Origin: Bigelowiella natans CCMP2755
Lineage: Eukaryota > Cercozoa > Chlorarachniophyceae
Length of the DNA stretch: 64,000 bases
NCBI GenBank assembly: GCA_000320545.1
Contig: ADNK01000283.1
Coordinates: 2,501-66,500, forward strand
Direction of reading: 5' to 3'
Under the pieces are notes generated by a model. That model was not told the DNA's origin, did not search any database, and was given only the letters and a program-made list of their open reading frames with translations. The first letter of the stretch is position 1. Every line of letters begins with the position of its first letter. The translations under genes and the position numbers were made by a program. Below are positions 53,353-64,000 of this stretch, one piece after another.

Positions 53353-54581
53353 TCCTATCGTTTAACCTGCAACGACTCGTTCAAGTTGTTGGGTTTGATT
53401 GTTGCAAAAGCGTCTACTCCTTCCCCCTCTACTATGGATCGCAGTTGTTCTGATAAAAAAGGGGGAGGAGAAAATGTGTCGCTCAAGGAGTAACCTTGAG
53501 AATGTTCCCCATGATATATAATATCATCATCCTCCAGATTATGATGACAAAGGCGTTAGAAATAGGTACATGTATAACGGTTTATGTTCTCATATTCGAC
53601 GCGTGCAAATACCCCACACACCTTCGTGGGACAAACTGAAACTCCTCCCTCAGGCCTGACGTGTAAAGAAAAGATTCAATTTCTCACACAATTGACGAGA
53701 AAAAATGCTTTATCGTTGATACCACAAGATACTCTTCCTTTTAAAGCAGACTGTCCCCGAAGATGGGCCCCGCACTCCATTCTCCTCGATGCCAGTACGA
53801 CAACAGCCGCAACCCCTTCAAAAAGATAATGATGATTGCGCATGCCGTTCGCTGTGCTGGATGAAAAATGGCAGCCCTATACACAAACCCCGATATCAAA
53901 ACATACCCGTAGCGAAAATCGTGATAAAAGAACGGGTCCTTGGAACTCCTTCGAGCTTCCGTATGCTCGGTCTGGGTGCCATTGGACGACGGAACCGGCA
54001 CGTTGCCGGTCCAGTTTCAAACTTGAGCGGAAACACCTTCCGTATTTATCCTACGACTTATATATGGAAATGTCACAAGCAGAAATTCTCATTCATTCAC
54101 CTTCCGTGCTGTGAAAATCAGCGAATCCCAGGTTCGATTCTGATTTTCCTATGACGACAATGAAGAAAAGATGTTTTTCCATCAGATCTCAGGTGATTCG
54201 CTACATCGCGTCAAAATTGCTGGGGTACCTATGATGTCATGAGTGGTTTGGATCGCAATCTTCGATAAATATTTCAAGATAGTATACCAGGTATACCGAA
54301 CAGTAGCCTCACAAATATTTTCGCATCTTGGCCTTCGTCTTTATCCTTGGTTCCCAAAAGAGTCATTATTAAACCAAATATATCATGATTTTATTTCCCA
54401 TTATCCTCTCGCAATCACAACAACGTCCCAACAGCAACACTAGAACAAACACAACCAAAACCAACGTCTTTGTGAAGGACGAAAGGAAAGAGAGTACCTC
54501 CCCCATTATTCCGCCAGAGCGGCGTGTGTTTCCCAGGAGGCAGAAGCGAAACCGGCTGCATTGCCCCCAATCCCAGTCGAC
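53151..54581. other. head-to-head gap, guanylate kinase / golgin
   Basis: About 1.4 kb. It contains the (AT)n tract noted above and several overlapping open frames at 53580-54115 on both strands, none with a recognised domain. It may hold an unrecognised exon. TGCATG-type words are sparse. Confidence 0.4.
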
Positions 54582-57500
54582 ATGGATGGTATGTGGGGGC
54601 AGCTCTCTAATCTGGTTAACAACGACACATTGGAAAACATCAAAGGCACGGTCTCAAACATAGCTAGAGATTTGGGCACTTTAGATGATGATGATGAAGA
54701 AGGAGACTCGGACTACGACGAGAGAAACGCAGAGGAATTGGCTGCAACTTCGATTGAGGTGGCGTTCGTTGTCAAATTTCAGCTGTTCACTCCCGCTATT
54801 TCTTTGGATATTCCACCTGCATTGTATCTCATGTCGATCCTTCTTGAAACATATGTGCACGCAGTTACGAGACTACAAGGAAGAGGTCATGCAGCTCCGT
54901 CAACAGCTACGAGAGAAAACCACCCTGTTCCGGGAAGAGTTAAAGAGAAAAGAGGTAGGTATTAAGAACGAATGCAGTAGTAGAAACCCAACTCGTATTT
55001 GCGTCCTAGTTCTAAACGAGCGGGAAAGAAAGTGCCCTTATCGCAATTGCTATTCTGTTTACACTCATACCGCCCTCTTTTGTAGCGAGAATTGACGGGA
55101 TTCAAGCAAAAGTTAGCTCAGCGCGCGGAGGCTTCGGCGACTTCCTCCAAGGCGGGTGGGTCAGCGTCTCATGGAGGCGATAGCGACCCTGCTGTTAAGA
55201 AAAAGCACGAGGGGGGAGGGAATGAAGAGGCACAAGTCTCTTACAAGGAATATCATGAGCTTCAAAACAAACACCAACAGGTATGTTAACTGACGGTGAA
55301 GCCCGGTGATGAGACAGCTGTTTTCCTTCTTGCTCATTGTTACCTGCTCACCAATTTTAAATGCTGAGTATTAGCTACTTATTTCTTCTCGCAGGTGAGG
55401 CGATCTTTGGAGAACAAATTGGGAAAATATAAGAAGGTAAAATTTCAAAAGTTAATACAAACACGCACAATTATGTTTATTATGTGTGTGTGCGTGTGCG
55501 CGCGTGTGTGCGTGTGCGTGTGCATGTGCGTGTGCCTCGACAAAATAATTCAATGACATCATACAAGTAACTTTGATTTGACTTATTAACATTTCCTGGT
55601 AAATAGGTGACAGGCGACTTGAAGATCCTACTCACACAAGAGCAAACAGGAAAAGCAGAACTCAAGCGAAAGCTCGACTTCGCTCTGAAACAAAGGGAGA
55701 AGGTGTTACTACTTTACTGGAACATTATCATCTAGGCTCGGTTGAATACATATGAATGTATTCTATTATTACACACGAATATGATAACGTGATACAACAC
55801 GCACGCGCCATCCAGCAACATAACATCTTGTACTACCATTACAAGCATCAGCAACAAGATTGAGAACAATTCATATATCCTTCTCTTATCCAGGACGCAG
55901 AGCTCGTCGCTGAATGCCAGAATAAACTCTCAAACCGCGGCAAAAGCGAGCAGCAGATGATGGAAAAGCTGGTTCACTTGTCCAAGAGCCAGCAACGCCT
56001 TGCCGACGTGGAGATCGAGGTGTCTAGACTGAAGGGGCAGCTCCAGCTCACAGAGAGGTGCGTTTGCATACTGATTATTGGGTACTCAAGGAGTGTCATA
56101 TAGAGGGTTTATTTAGCTGTTTTAATGCATAAATTCTCCAATCTTCCTTCTCCTCCTCCTCCTCCTCCTCCTTCTCCTCCTCTTTTAGGCAGAACAAGGA
56201 GGTCACCGAAAAGTGCCTGAAGCTGACGAAGGTTGGCGCGTCACAGAATCTATTCCATCCTACGCATTACCGTCAACTTGCCGTGATCCTAAACGAGAAA
56301 GCACCATGATGGGGATCATCGTCAGCGTCTGACATGCGTGAATATTTTGTGTGTGCGATGGTGATTAGGATAACGTTTCATTGCGTGAGTCACAGGACAC
56401 GTTGAAAGATGAAAAGGCTGATCTAACGAGGGGGAGAGAGAAACTTGAAGTAGTAAACTAGCAGTTATATTTATTACCTTTTCCCGCACCTGTCCGCTGC
56501 TGTTGACCTGTTACTTCTGCAATCCGTCTGCTGACCTGGCCATTTTGTTTCACACGCACGCAACCATAGAAAGCTCTCGATGACTCGAAAGAGCAGGAGA
56601 AATTCCTCTCGCATCAACTGTCACGCACACGAGCTGCTCTGGAAGCGAAAAAGGTGGTTTTATGCATGTACCTTCGCAATATGATCACACCAAAAATATG
56701 AATAATACTCACCTTTACATTACCCTTCAGGCCGAGTGCCTAGCCATGGAGGAGATGGTGAAACAGGGGGGGGGGGACGACTCTCGTGTGAAGGGGTTGC
56801 AGCAGGAGGCTAAGGAGCATGCAGAGCGTGCAAAGGTCGCTGCAAACGCACAAATCGAGGCCCAAGCAAAGGAGATCAAGGCACTGAAGAGCCAGGTCGA
56901 GTCATTGCGCTCGCAGCAAGCAGCAGCCTCAGCAGCATCAGGAAGTAGTAGGGCATCCTCAACGGCAGGTAGCAATGGTGACGCAGAGGACATTCTCAGG
57001 AAAGTCGAGGCGCGGAACAAGAGCAAAAGCGAGGCCATGAAGAACAAGATCTTAGAGCTTCAGGCCAATGTGCGAGAGCAGATGGATGCACGAGCGATGC
57101 ACGAGGAGCGGGCGCGGCAAGCTGAGCGGGTTGTCCAAGTGCAAAAGCAGCGTATTCATTCGCTGACAAACGACAGGGATGCGCTTGTGAAGGACCTACA
57201 CGATGCCCGCTTAGCACTGAAGAAGGAAGAGGAGTCGCTCACAAAAAGAAGATCGACAAACCGGGAGCGGGTAGAAGAGCTCGAGGGTGAGCTAAAGCTT
57301 GCTAAGGAGCAGCACAGCTCCCTTCAGAAGCGTCATGCTGACCACCTCTCAGCCACGGAGATGCATATCTCCTCCAACCGCGTCCTGGCGTCGGCCGTAC
57401 AAGACATCTTGGACATACTCACCAGCTTCTGCAAGCATCATGGCATCGATGTGTCCTCCTCCTCCTCTTCCTCTTCTTCCTCGTCGTCGTTGCCAGGTAA

Positions 57501-59043
57501 TGGCGATCCACATGATGACGATGCTACTGCGGCTGACGATGAGCACATCATATTGGGTAAGACGGAGAGCCGGATGGCTCTCGATGCTGTCCGTGTTATA
57601 ATCCCCCTGGCCTCTAAATGGGCGCGCGACTCGCGTGAGAAGGCCGTGGCCGTTGCAAAAGCAGAGGCTCTTGAAGGAGATCTCAAAAAAAGTGTGAATG
57701 CTCAGGTTGGGGACGTCAGGCAGCACTATGAGGAGCAGCTTGCAAAGCTGCAAGCTGACTGCGACGAGGCCTTCAAGCGAGAGGAACTCGCTAGACGCAA
57801 GGCCGCCAAGGCAGAAGCAGCGCGCGTGCGGATGGAGGAGGACCACACGGAGCTCATCACACAGCTGGAGGATAGGGATAAGATCATCGACGATCAAGAC
57901 AAGCAAGGTCGGGAATCGGTATCGAAGAAGGATGCACAGCTGAAGGAGGCGGTTCGTGCTGCTTCCAAGCTGCGTCAGGAGCTTGCTGCTGCGCAGCAGG
58001 AGTCAGAGCTACGAGAGCGAACCATCAAGCAGCGCGACGACGAGCTCACTGAAACGTACGCGGAGCTTAAGGAGGCAATGCAGCGCGTCTCCAAGCTAGA
58101 GGAAGAGTTGGATTCCGGCGTGGCGGGTGATGGCGAAGAGATGGGCGCGAGTGAGGCGGTGAAATTGGAACTCGAGGCACTCCGCGCCCGCGTGCGCGCA
58201 TCGGACGGTAGAGTGCAGGAACTTGAGGAGGAATTGCAGACCATGGCATCGCTAGCGGATGACTTCTCGGCCCTGCAGCGACGATATGATTCCCAATCAC
58301 AGGATACCGAGCGCGCCGGTTCTGCCCTGAAGGAGATGCAGGCCACCATTGAGCAAATGGAACAGGACGGCGAGAGGGCAGCGAAAGTCGCTAAAGAGAA
58401 GATCGAGGAAGCTCAAAAAGCAGTTGAGGCCGCAAAAGGTGTGCAGGAGCGCCAGGCCCTCCTCGAATCCAAGCTCAACAACAGTGAAAGCCACGCTCAA
58501 GAGCTCGGCAGGGAACTCTCTGGGGCGCAGCGCTACGTTCTGAAGCTTGAGAACGAGAACAATGCTCTGCGGAACGGATACGAGCGCATGATGCAGAAGA
58601 TGCGCGAGCTATCGTCAGAAGGAAATATGGTTGATCGTCGGTTGGTAGTAAAGCTCATTGTGACATACTTTCAACAGAACTACTCGTCCGATGTTTTAGA
58701 CCTCATGGCACGCATGCTTCAGTTCACCGAGGATGATAAGCGCAAAGTTGGTATTGGGCAAGGCGTGCTCGGTAGCATGTCCAGCTGGCTCGCTTCAATT
58801 GCAGGCGGCGAGACGCACGACATGAAAGAATCCTTCGACGATAAAAACCTAGCTGACCTATGGGTTGACTTCCTTATGCAGGAAACCACGGAAAATTCGC
58901 AGCAGAGTCCTTCTGAGAAGCATGAAGGAAATAACACAGATGGAAAGCGAGTAATGGGGGAGGCACCATCATCTCCTACCACGCAGAAAGGTAGCATACC
59001 TTCAGCGCGGGGGCATGCTGCTCCGCCCGCAAAGTTGGGATGA
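54582..59043 (+). CDS. golgin with GRAB-like domain (Rud3/GMAP-210 type)
   Basis: Golgins of this type tether vesicles at the cis-Golgi; the GRAB domain binds Arf-family GTPases. Exons: 54582-54758, 54865-54954, 55086-55280, 55395-55436, 55607-55702, 55894-56057, 56189-56231, 56396-56449, 56570-56653 and 56731-59043; 1085 residues, all in phase. The N-terminus MDGMWGQLSNLVNND could form a membrane-sensing amphipathic helix, followed by an acidic patch. Residues about 60-960 are almost all coiled coil, rich in Glu, Lys, Gln and Ala, broken by a Ser run at about 57457-57490. At about 58629-58740 is DRRLVVKLIVTYFQQNY followed by LDLMARMLQFTEDDKRKVGI, which matches the GRAB domain. A short hydrophobic helix (GSMSSWLASIAGG) follows, then a polar tail. 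The last exon is unusually long (2.3 kb). Confidence 0.85.
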
Positions 59044-59059
59044 TCGACGAGAAATCTCT

Positions 59060-60199
59060 AACTCGCCATCGCTTCATTTGCGTATCACGTGTTTTTGTGT
59101 TTGATGAGTCTTTCAAAAGTAAGTACACATAGAAGAACAGTGCGAATGGTTGCATGGTATCTAGGCGCGTGCTGCTATGGCCTGCCGCATGCTAGCATGC
59201 TTGCACAGATGATTCACTTGAGTGACGTGGGTGATGCCACGATGCACGCATGAATGCCATCAAAATTGCTGTTGTTTGCGCCTTCATGGTGGAATGGCAC
59301 AATTTCTGAATGCATGCCAGCATGCACACATGCAAGTCGCAGCCATTGCACTTTTTGCGTGTTGCACACGTGCAACAAACTAGCAAAGACCACAAGACCA
59401 AGCTAGCAAGCACACACGTACAGAACAGAATGATTGCAGGTGACGCATGTGCTGAGCTGACAGGCAACCAGCTAGCTAGGCAAGGCCACAGCTGAACAGT
59501 CCAGCTTGATGTCCCACCTGCAGCGTTCGTTGGCGAACACTTGTGAAGGTCAGTGCCAGAGTGGACGATTTTTCTTTCAACCTGCGAGGATCACTTGCAG
59601 CAGGCCATGCCACGATGTGCATCACACGTGTTTGTGTGTGTGTGTGTGTGTGTGTGTGCCCGCACGGGCACTTCAAATCAAACATCAAGCAGCGACTTCT
59701 TGGAGGCTCGTGCACACCGCTGCTGAGGAGGAGCAAAGGGGTGCATCTAGCGACGGCAAGCCTGGGTAAACACAAACGAGCAAAAGGTCGTGTGAATTGA
59801 CACCCGCGGCGGCTTTTTGAAAATCAAAATGAGCGGGAACAGGGGGCGAGAGCCCTTCCGATCAAAAAGTGTTCAGTGTCAGGCGTCAGTGAGATTTGCA
59901 AGAAAGGAAAATTGAGGAAAGACTGTCTGCAACAACGATTCTTAATTCAACAGCCCGTTTCCATTGTCGCAGAAGTAAAATTCAATGGATCTCTTTCTAA
60001 ACCGTAGACTTACCAAATCGCTCCTTTTTTGAAGGAGGGAGTCCAGCCTTGCTGGTAGAGAAGAAATCCTTCTGCGACATGATTTATTGGTGGAATGTGT
60101 GAGAATTTAGGTCGGAATTTAGTCTAAATTGGTGTTTTTCGAAGAAGGTAGTTCTCATAATTTAATGCTGAAAAAGAAGGAGAAAGAATACCGAACTGT
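59060..60199. repeat. golgin 3' flank with TGCATG/GCTAGC island
   Basis: Island from about 59110 to 59480 with CATGCTAGCATG at 59188-59199 and many GCATGC and TGCATGCCAGC words; (TG)n at about 59632-59658. From about 59790 to 60199 the sequence is ordinary and upstream of the next gene. No gene seen. Confidence 0.6.
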
Positions 60200-60290
60200 G
60201 GGCGTCCAAAATCGACTAGATATTCCGAGCATTTTGTAAGGAGCGACAAGGTATTTTGAGCTGTTTCCTTCTCCCATTCTATTCTGCCCG
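60200..60290 (+). repeat. copy B of the 90-bp element shared by two promoters
   Basis: Begins GGGCGTCCAAAATCGACTAG and ends near CATTCTATTC, matching 15755-15845 in the same orientation relative to the downstream plus-strand gene. It lies about 190 bases before the pseudokinase start at 60392. Confidence 0.85.
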
Positions 60291-60391
60291 GGCCTCCTTA
60301 AAGAAGCGCTCGAATCACTTAACAAACAACTCGTGCTACATGTGTTGTTTTTCCACGGCGCCTGTTGCTTTGATTCTTCTTCCTATTCATA

Positions 60392-61316
60392 ATGGAAAGT
60401 GAGAGTGAGATCGCTGGTCACAAGCGAAACGTTTACGGACAGGCTCGCAACAAGCCCGAACAATGGAAGGTGGTATTTTGTGATCTCGATAAGTTATTAG
60501 ACCCGAGTTCTTCTTTTGAATAAAATAGGGTACATTGGAAGGATATTGGATTGGCAAAAAGCTTTGTGACACCGAACAGTACTACATTTTCCGCGCATGG
60601 GAAAGGAAAAGTAGAATAAATGCAAAAAGAAAAAGGTCAACGATCTCGTCCGTTTTGAATTGGGACATTATGATAACTCTTGTTTTATTACAGATGTGAA
60701 ATTTGGATTCAAAAAAGAAATCGGCGAAGTGCATCGTATGTTTTTTTGGTTTTTTTAGAATCAATACGATGGGTCATAACATCATCACCAATCCCACGTT
60801 GTATTCATATGCTTCAAAGGGAGCTCAAGCAAGAGAGGGATGGAAAAATGGCGCAAGAAATAAAAACTATGAAAACATTAAGAGGATACTCTTCCTATTT
60901 CACCAATATCCTCGACCACTTCGTTGCAAAAGTAAGTGGAACGGATCGAGGTATCATTGTCCAAGAAATGCATGAAGGAAGTTTGCGTGCTTATCTGCAT
61001 CATCCTGGAAAAGCCGAACTATCATTTATTCATCGCCAGGCGTATTTTCGCCAGATCATCGATGCCATCTCCGTTATGCACAACGCAGGCATTATCCACA
61101 CGAATCTTCACCTAGGAAATATCCTCATCGGGTCGGATGGAAATATTCGGCTTACAGATTTCAGTTCATGCATTACAAATGTAACGGGGGACGAGGGGAG
61201 AACATGCAAATCAAGAAGAGCGACCAAAAATAGAATATTACACGGCTATCAGGCGCCAGAGACGAAAACGTAAATAAGATATTTTTCATTTTTTGTTTTC
61301 TGTTGACGATGAGATG

Positions 61317-61355
<39 letters not shown>

Positions 61356-62883
61356 CATTCTGCTAATAGGAATGGCACATTCTCGATGAAGACAGATATC
61401 TTCACCGCTGGCGTAGTACTTTTTTACCTGCTCTACAAATATCCTCCATTTATAGGGGAAGATAGCATAGATATAAGTAACCGCACGGTAGAAGAGAAGA
61501 AGAAGTTCTGGGACGCTCACTTTAAAGCCAATTTTCAGAGCAAAATTAAAAATGATCGGCCACCTTCACACCGAGGCACTTTGGGGCAGTTAGATTCCCT
61601 CAAAGACGAAGAGTCGATGTTGTTTCCTTCGATAGTGACTACCATGTTGGACGAGAATCAAAATGCAAGGGTGTGCTATAGCGTGAGCGACGTGAACGCC
61701 TTCGTTCGTAAGCATAAATTGCCATCTGATGGCAACCCAGACATAAGGCTACCACGCATACGTGTATATCGGTTTTGTGAAATCATCCTAGTCGATGGTA
61801 TGATTGATCCATGCTCGAAGTCGCGGTGGGGGTTAGCTGAGATTAAAAACCACCCCTTCTACACACACCCTGGGGTTGGGACTGAGAAGAATGACGAAAA
61901 CAGCACTAAAACCAAGGAATACAACGACAAGGATTCAAAGAAAGCGATGACGATCACAGGTATAGTCATCACCACCTTAATGCTCTACTGCTGTTGCTGT
62001 AGTTTTTGCCTGGTTTTTGAAAATATCTTATGAGGATTTATACAAAGGTGGTGCTAGAATCGGTGGTAACAACAAAAATGAGGATATCGCGAGGGCAACT
62101 GTTCGCAGGGAAAGACAGAGATATCGAGATGAGGAATTGAGAAGGGTCTTACCATTTTGTAAGTTTGGTACTATGCGGCATGGATCGCCGTCTTCAAACC
62201 AATCTGATTGGAGTCTTTCCGATATATCGGAAAACGATCTTGATACTCTTCGCGAAAAAATTGCTGAGGTTGTTGGCAGTGATGATGGTTTTGACGAGAA
62301 CGATGATGATGTTGATGATCTACGATGAAACATGTGACGACGGAAATGATATAAAAATAGCACCATCTCTTATATAAAATTTTAACAATGATATTTTCAT
62401 CAAATACGCACATCTGCGATACATTTCTGATATTAGTCTTCTTTTTGTGATATCTAGAGTCTTCCTTCCACGATAGCACCGTTGAAATACAACCCTGATT
62501 CGAGCATTTTGAAGCACTATACAATAATCAAGTACCTAGATTACCCCAAGGAATCATATGCTAGGCTGTGTGCCTTACTGAATAGGCTCTCCATCGATTA
62601 TGTCAGCCACTCAGAGAACCTTGAGGTAAGTTATCATTTATTATTGACTCCCAAGTTGTTGTATCCATCATAGATCTTAACTGTTTAAATATACTAGGTG
62701 AAAATTCGTTGGGAAAACAAGGAAAGATGTATAGAGCTTAATGCAGACGTGATGGTCTTTGAGGGATCATCTTCTGATGAATCGGTGATAGAATTCCGAA
62801 ATCTTGGCTCTGATCCAGTGACTTTTTCGAAGATTTTCGATGCCATTAAAGTAAAATATTTCCCGGTTGTGTGTATAAGTTAG
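60392..62883 (+). CDS. CAMK-like pseudokinase with KA1-like C-terminal domain
   Basis: Exons: 60392-60469, 60529-60610, 60694-60735, 60759-61269, 61370-61959, 62003 to about 62310, 62458-62625 and 62698-62883; about 654 residues. The kinase-fold order is clear: YWIGKKLCDTEQYYIFRAW (glycine loop position), VKFGFKK, helix C (MAQEIKTMKTL), IHTNLHLGNILIGSDGNIRL then DFSS, and SMKTDIFTAGVVLFYLLYK. The glycine loop has lost its glycines, the catalytic HRD has become HTN, and DFG reads DFS, so it is probably inactive as a kinase. The C-terminal part, with NRLSIDYVSHSENLE and VIEFRNLGSDPVTFSKIFDA, resembles a KA1 membrane or autoinhibitory domain. The intron at 61960-62002 is 43 bases and removing it avoids a false hydrophobic tail. 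The donor near 62310 is uncertain. Confidence 0.72.
61319..61351. repeat. (TG)n in a pseudokinase intron
   Basis: A pure TG run inside the intron 61270-61369. Confidence 0.95.
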
Positions 62884-62899
62884 CTGAAAGTGGAATGCT

Positions 62900-64000
62900 A
62901 TAAGTTAAGGTTAAGAGCAAATAAATTGTGCATGTGCGTACAAACAATGTAAAGTAGGTTGTACTATACACATCAAAATAGCACTGCTTGCGTCTTTGTT
63001 AGAACAGGAGTATCATCCTTGAGGGCAACAGGAGCAGCAGTTGTTTTTGTTACAGCAGGAGTGCCATCCTTGACATCAGTAGTTGTTGTCTTTGTCACAA
63101 CAGGAGCATCATCCTTGACATTAACATGAGCAACTGTTAGTAGCAGTGCAGGCATCAATGGACATGAAGTGTGGCATGGCATCTCTGGATCTAGATAGAG
63201 ATGCTTGGTGCATGCGACAAAAACAACAACTGTACCTGTTGATGTCAACTAGGTCAAGGATGACGCTCCTGCTGTGACAAAAGACATCACTGCTCCTGCC
63301 AATGCCAAGGACGACACTCCCGTTTTGACAAAGAACAACTGCTCTTTCCCTGTCAATTGTGCACAATCAATGTCAAGGATACACCTCCAAAACCTGGTCC
63401 TGAATTGAAAGCCCAACTAGTTTAGATGGTTTCCACCGTGGACCAACATCGGACAAGTGGAAAGGCAACAACTTCTGCAAAAACTTTTTTGTCAAGAGTG
63501 GTCATTGTGATGTGGCCGACGATCATGACACAATGATGAGCATGCGATCGAAAGACTCCGCAGCAAATCAAATGTGACCACCGTGAATTTTCGCATGCAT
63601 CCTTCTGAACACACTTGTGTAGCCATATATATATAGCAACGATGGTGCAGCATGCGAATGCAGCGCATGATGATGGCAGCCCAATTTGGCAGCACTAGCT
63701 GCATGGAACACATTGCTCTGTTCGCAACCAGCTAGAATCAGCTCCAGAGCAAAGCACGCTTGCTAACACGATGTCATTGACCTGCAGCAATCTCTCATGC
63801 AATGACAAGAAAATTGCCAGTGAGCACTTCTGGACTTGCCATGCAGCTTGCGCGCACAAGAACTGTGCAAGGCAACACATGCCAGCTAGCCAGCATGCTG
63901 TCATGATGCGCACGATCGATGTGGCGATGTGGCGCGTGCTGGTGTACGTACTATGAAATCTATCGGAGAAGTTACATGAATATGTTATGAGTGAAAACTT
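62900..64000. repeat. pseudokinase 3' flank: inverted minisatellite and TGCATG island
   Basis: From about 62985 to 63130 the minus strand carries imperfect repeats encoding VKDDAPVVTKTTT-like units; from about 63250 to 63340 the plus strand carries the same kind of unit. For example GTCAAGGATGACGCTCCTGC at about 63252 is nearly the reverse complement of sequence at about 63102-63121. The two arms face each other around about 63190. From about 63400 to 63950 the sequence is TGCATG-type, with CAGCTAGC-like words. No confident gene; the frames may be remnants of a repeat-rich coding sequence. Confidence 0.55.

Noticed and set aside
53741-54115. Overlapping open frames on both strands between guanylate kinase and golgin
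   Set aside because: Several frames are open but none joins in phase to a neighbour or shows a known motif, so no gene is called.
61961-62033. Apparent C-terminal transmembrane segment in the pseudokinase
   Set aside because: It appears only if a 43-base GT-AG intron is retained; splicing restores an open frame into the KA1-like part.

Overview
This is intron-rich nuclear DNA from a photosynthetic single-celled eukaryote (an alga). Genes have many short exons with GT-AG introns, mostly about 50 to 200 bases, and are separated by gaps of about 0.3 to 2.3 kb. One gene (18562-19906) encodes a PsbP-like thylakoid-lumen protein with plastid-targeting features, so the organism has or had a plastid. 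The lineage cannot be fixed from this window. All gene models were rebuilt by eye from reading frames, splice sites and intron phase; where a full model is given, every exon junction keeps phase.

Layout: CRAL-TRIO/Sec14-like protein (-, 838-3224); low-complexity hypothetical protein (+, about 5455-8958); DCN1-like cullin neddylation protein (-, 10295-11611); TAF8-like TFIID subunit (+, 12067-13413); ankyrin protein with a C-terminal Cys motif (-, 14468-15601); intronless zinc-finger-like protein (+, 15901-16671); small membrane protein (-, 17775-about 18150); PsbP-like lumen protein (+, 18562-19906); multi-pass membrane protein (-, 20900-22342); Patched-family RND permease (+, 22672-32535); POFUT2-like protein O-fucosyltransferase (+, 33963-37505); TTC39/IML2-family protein (+, about 39777-45552); CDCA7-type zinc-finger protein (-, 46793-48406); small ABM-fold-like protein with a mitochondrial-type presequence (+, 49419-50232); guanylate kinase (-, 51092-53150); GRAB-domain golgin (+, 54582-59043); pseudokinase with a KA1-like tail (+, 60392-62883).

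The genes are mostly housekeeping genes from unrelated pathways: ubiquitin-like conjugation, transcription initiation, Golgi structure, nucleotide metabolism, glycosylation, lipid handling and photosynthesis. There is no operon-like logic. Strands alternate strictly over the first ten genes, giving head-to-head promoter gaps and tail-to-tail terminator gaps.

The most unusual signal is non-coding. Nearly every gene 3' flank carries a 0.3-1 kb island rich in TGCATG, GCTAGC and TGTGCA words, and such sequence is sparse in the head-to-head gaps. A perfect 12-bp palindrome, CATGCTAGCATG, occurs seven times in these islands; by chance it is expected about 0.004 times in 64 kb. Other points of interest are a kinase degenerate at three catalytic motifs, a candidate 23-base intron, an in-frame 45-base intron that would remove the hydrophobic part of a targeting peptide, a GC-AG intron, a 90-bp element shared upstream of two genes, and an inverted minisatellite near the right edge. 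Simple-sequence repeats are very dense in the longer introns.
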